Below are positions 12,813-13,519 of a stretch of DNA of 13,519 bases, in pieces. The stretch is from positions 1-13,519 of the forward strand of contig JBBDSW010000007.1 of NCBI GenBank assembly GCA_040904745.1, in the 5' to 3' direction. The DNA is from T1Sed10-7 sp040904745 (GTDB lineage Bacteria; Actinomycetota; Nitriliruptoria; Nitriliruptorales; Nitriliruptoraceae). The notes under the pieces were generated by a model. That model had not been told where the DNA came from, did not search any database, and saw only the letters and a list, made by a program, of their open reading frames with translations. The translations under genes and the position numbers were made by a program. The first letter of the stretch is position 1; every line of letters starts with the position of its first letter.

Positions 12813-13519
12813 TCAGGTCACCTCCGGCCGCAGGGTCGGGAAGAGGATGACATCGCGGATGTTGGTGACGTCTGCGAGCAGCATGACCACACGGTCGACG
12901 CCGATGCCGAGCCCGCCGGTGGGGGGGAGCCCGAGCTCCATCGCCCGCAGGTACGGCTCGTCGACGACCATCGCCTCCTCGTCACCGGCCGCCTTGGCCC
13001 GAGCCTGGGCCTCGAAACGCTCCCTCTGGTCCTCCGGGTCGATCAGCTCGGAGAAGGCGTTGCCGAACTCCCGTCCCGCGACGATCAGCTCGAACCGCTC
13101 GGTCACCCGGGGATCGTCGCGATGGCGTCGGGCCAGAGGGGACACCTCGACGGGATAGTCGATCACGAACGTCGGGTCCCACAGGGTGTGCTCGACGAGC
13201 GCCTCGTACAGCTCGAGCAGCAGCTTGCCCGACCCCCACCCCGCCTCGGTGTGGATGTCGTGCTCGTCACACAACCTCCGGAGCTCGACCGGATCGGTGT
13301 CGTGCTCGAGGTCACCGCGGCCGGTGGCATCTCGGACCAGATCGAGCAGCGGGACCCGCTCGTAGGGCCCTGCCAGGGACACCGGCCGGCCCTGGTGGGA
13401 CAGCTCGGTGGTGTCGAGCGCCGTGGTCGCCGCCCGGGAGAGCAGAGCCTCGGTCAGGTCCATCACGTCGTGGTAGTCGGCGTAGGCCTCGTAGGACTCG
13501 AGCATCGTGAACTCGGGGT
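12813..13519 (-). CDS. lysS: Lysyl-tRNA synthetase (class II), C-terminal part
   Basis: The gene runs off the right edge; about 235 C-terminal residues are present, beginning PEFTMLESYEAYADYHDVMD, a stretch diagnostic of LysRS. It charges tRNA-Lys with lysine. Further signatures are ERFELIVAGREFGNAFSELI, a FELxxxGxEIxNGFSEL-type active-site segment with somewhat divergent residues, DEPYLRAMELGLPPTGGLGI, and class II motif 3 GIGVDRVVMLL followed by NIRDVILFPTLRP. The anticodon-binding domain and motifs 1 and 2 are outside. The LOG gene follows at once. In M. tuberculosis lysS is also near clpC, separated by lsr2; here no lsr2 is present. Confidence 0.95.
   Translation of the reverse strand, partial: PEFTMLESYEAYADYHDVMDLTEALLSRAATTALDTTELSHQGRPVSLAGPYERVPLLDLVRDATGRGDLEHDTDPVELRRLCDEHDIHTEAGWGSGKLLLELYEALVEHTLWDPTFVIDYPVEVSPLARRHRDDPRVTERFELIVAGREFGNAFSELIDPEDQRERFEAQARAKAAGDEEAMVVDEPYLRAMELGLPPTGGLGIGVDRVVMLLADVTNIRDVILFPTLRPEVT

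Overview
This is a very GC-rich, densely coded bacterial window that reads as Actinomycetota chromosome. The evidence is a CarD-type RNA polymerase regulator, HadA/HadB-like MaoC dehydratases next to tRNA-Trp-secE-nusG-rplK, an iron-type DtxR/IdeR regulator, an actinobacterial-type 848-residue ClpC, and a MutY without the NUDIX-like tail. No mycolate genes are visible, and the E. coli-like class I DAHP synthase and the unusual gene order suggest a deep-branching lineage (for example Nitriliruptoria- or Euzebya-like). The lineage is inference; I could not run a phylogeny.

Layout on the minus strand, in order of transcription from the right: lysS (C-terminal half, cut by the window edge); a LOG-family nucleoside 5'-monophosphate phosphoribohydrolase 2 nt downstream of it; a 356-nt gap with a hairpin, a perfect 16-bp palindrome and a candidate clpC promoter; clpC; a hairpin-rich gap holding a DtxR/IdeR-like operator; then a dtxR/ideR-type gene. 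The only plus-strand gene is a class I DAHP synthase (7411-8520), convergent with dtxR and divergent from mutY. Left of it the minus strand continues: mutY; an XPB/RadD-like helicase overlapping mutY by 4 nt; disA; a 372-nt gap with the best promoter in the window; carD; hadA and hadB (1-nt overlap); tRNA-Trp; secE; nusG; and the first codons of rplK.

Functional grouping: lysS, tRNA-Trp, secE, nusG and rplK belong to translation, secretion and transcription elongation. mutY, the helicase and disA form a DNA-damage-oriented block, with the helicase where radA is often found in relatives. clpC handles regulated proteolysis, dtxR iron homeostasis, aroG entry to the shikimate pathway, and hadAB fatty-acid chain elongation. 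The order joins two neighbourhoods that are separate in Mycobacterium tuberculosis (mutY/disA/carD/clpC/lysS and hadABC/tRNA-Trp/secE/nusG/rplK). rpmG, hadC, radA, ispD and lsr2 are absent from their usual places.

I saw no CRISPR array, insertion sequence, phage gene, toxin-antitoxin pair or clearly novel system. The points most worth checking are the mutY-helicase-disA block, the operator in front of dtxR, the palindrome upstream of clpC, the His/Asp-rich ClpC tail and the acidic NusG extension.
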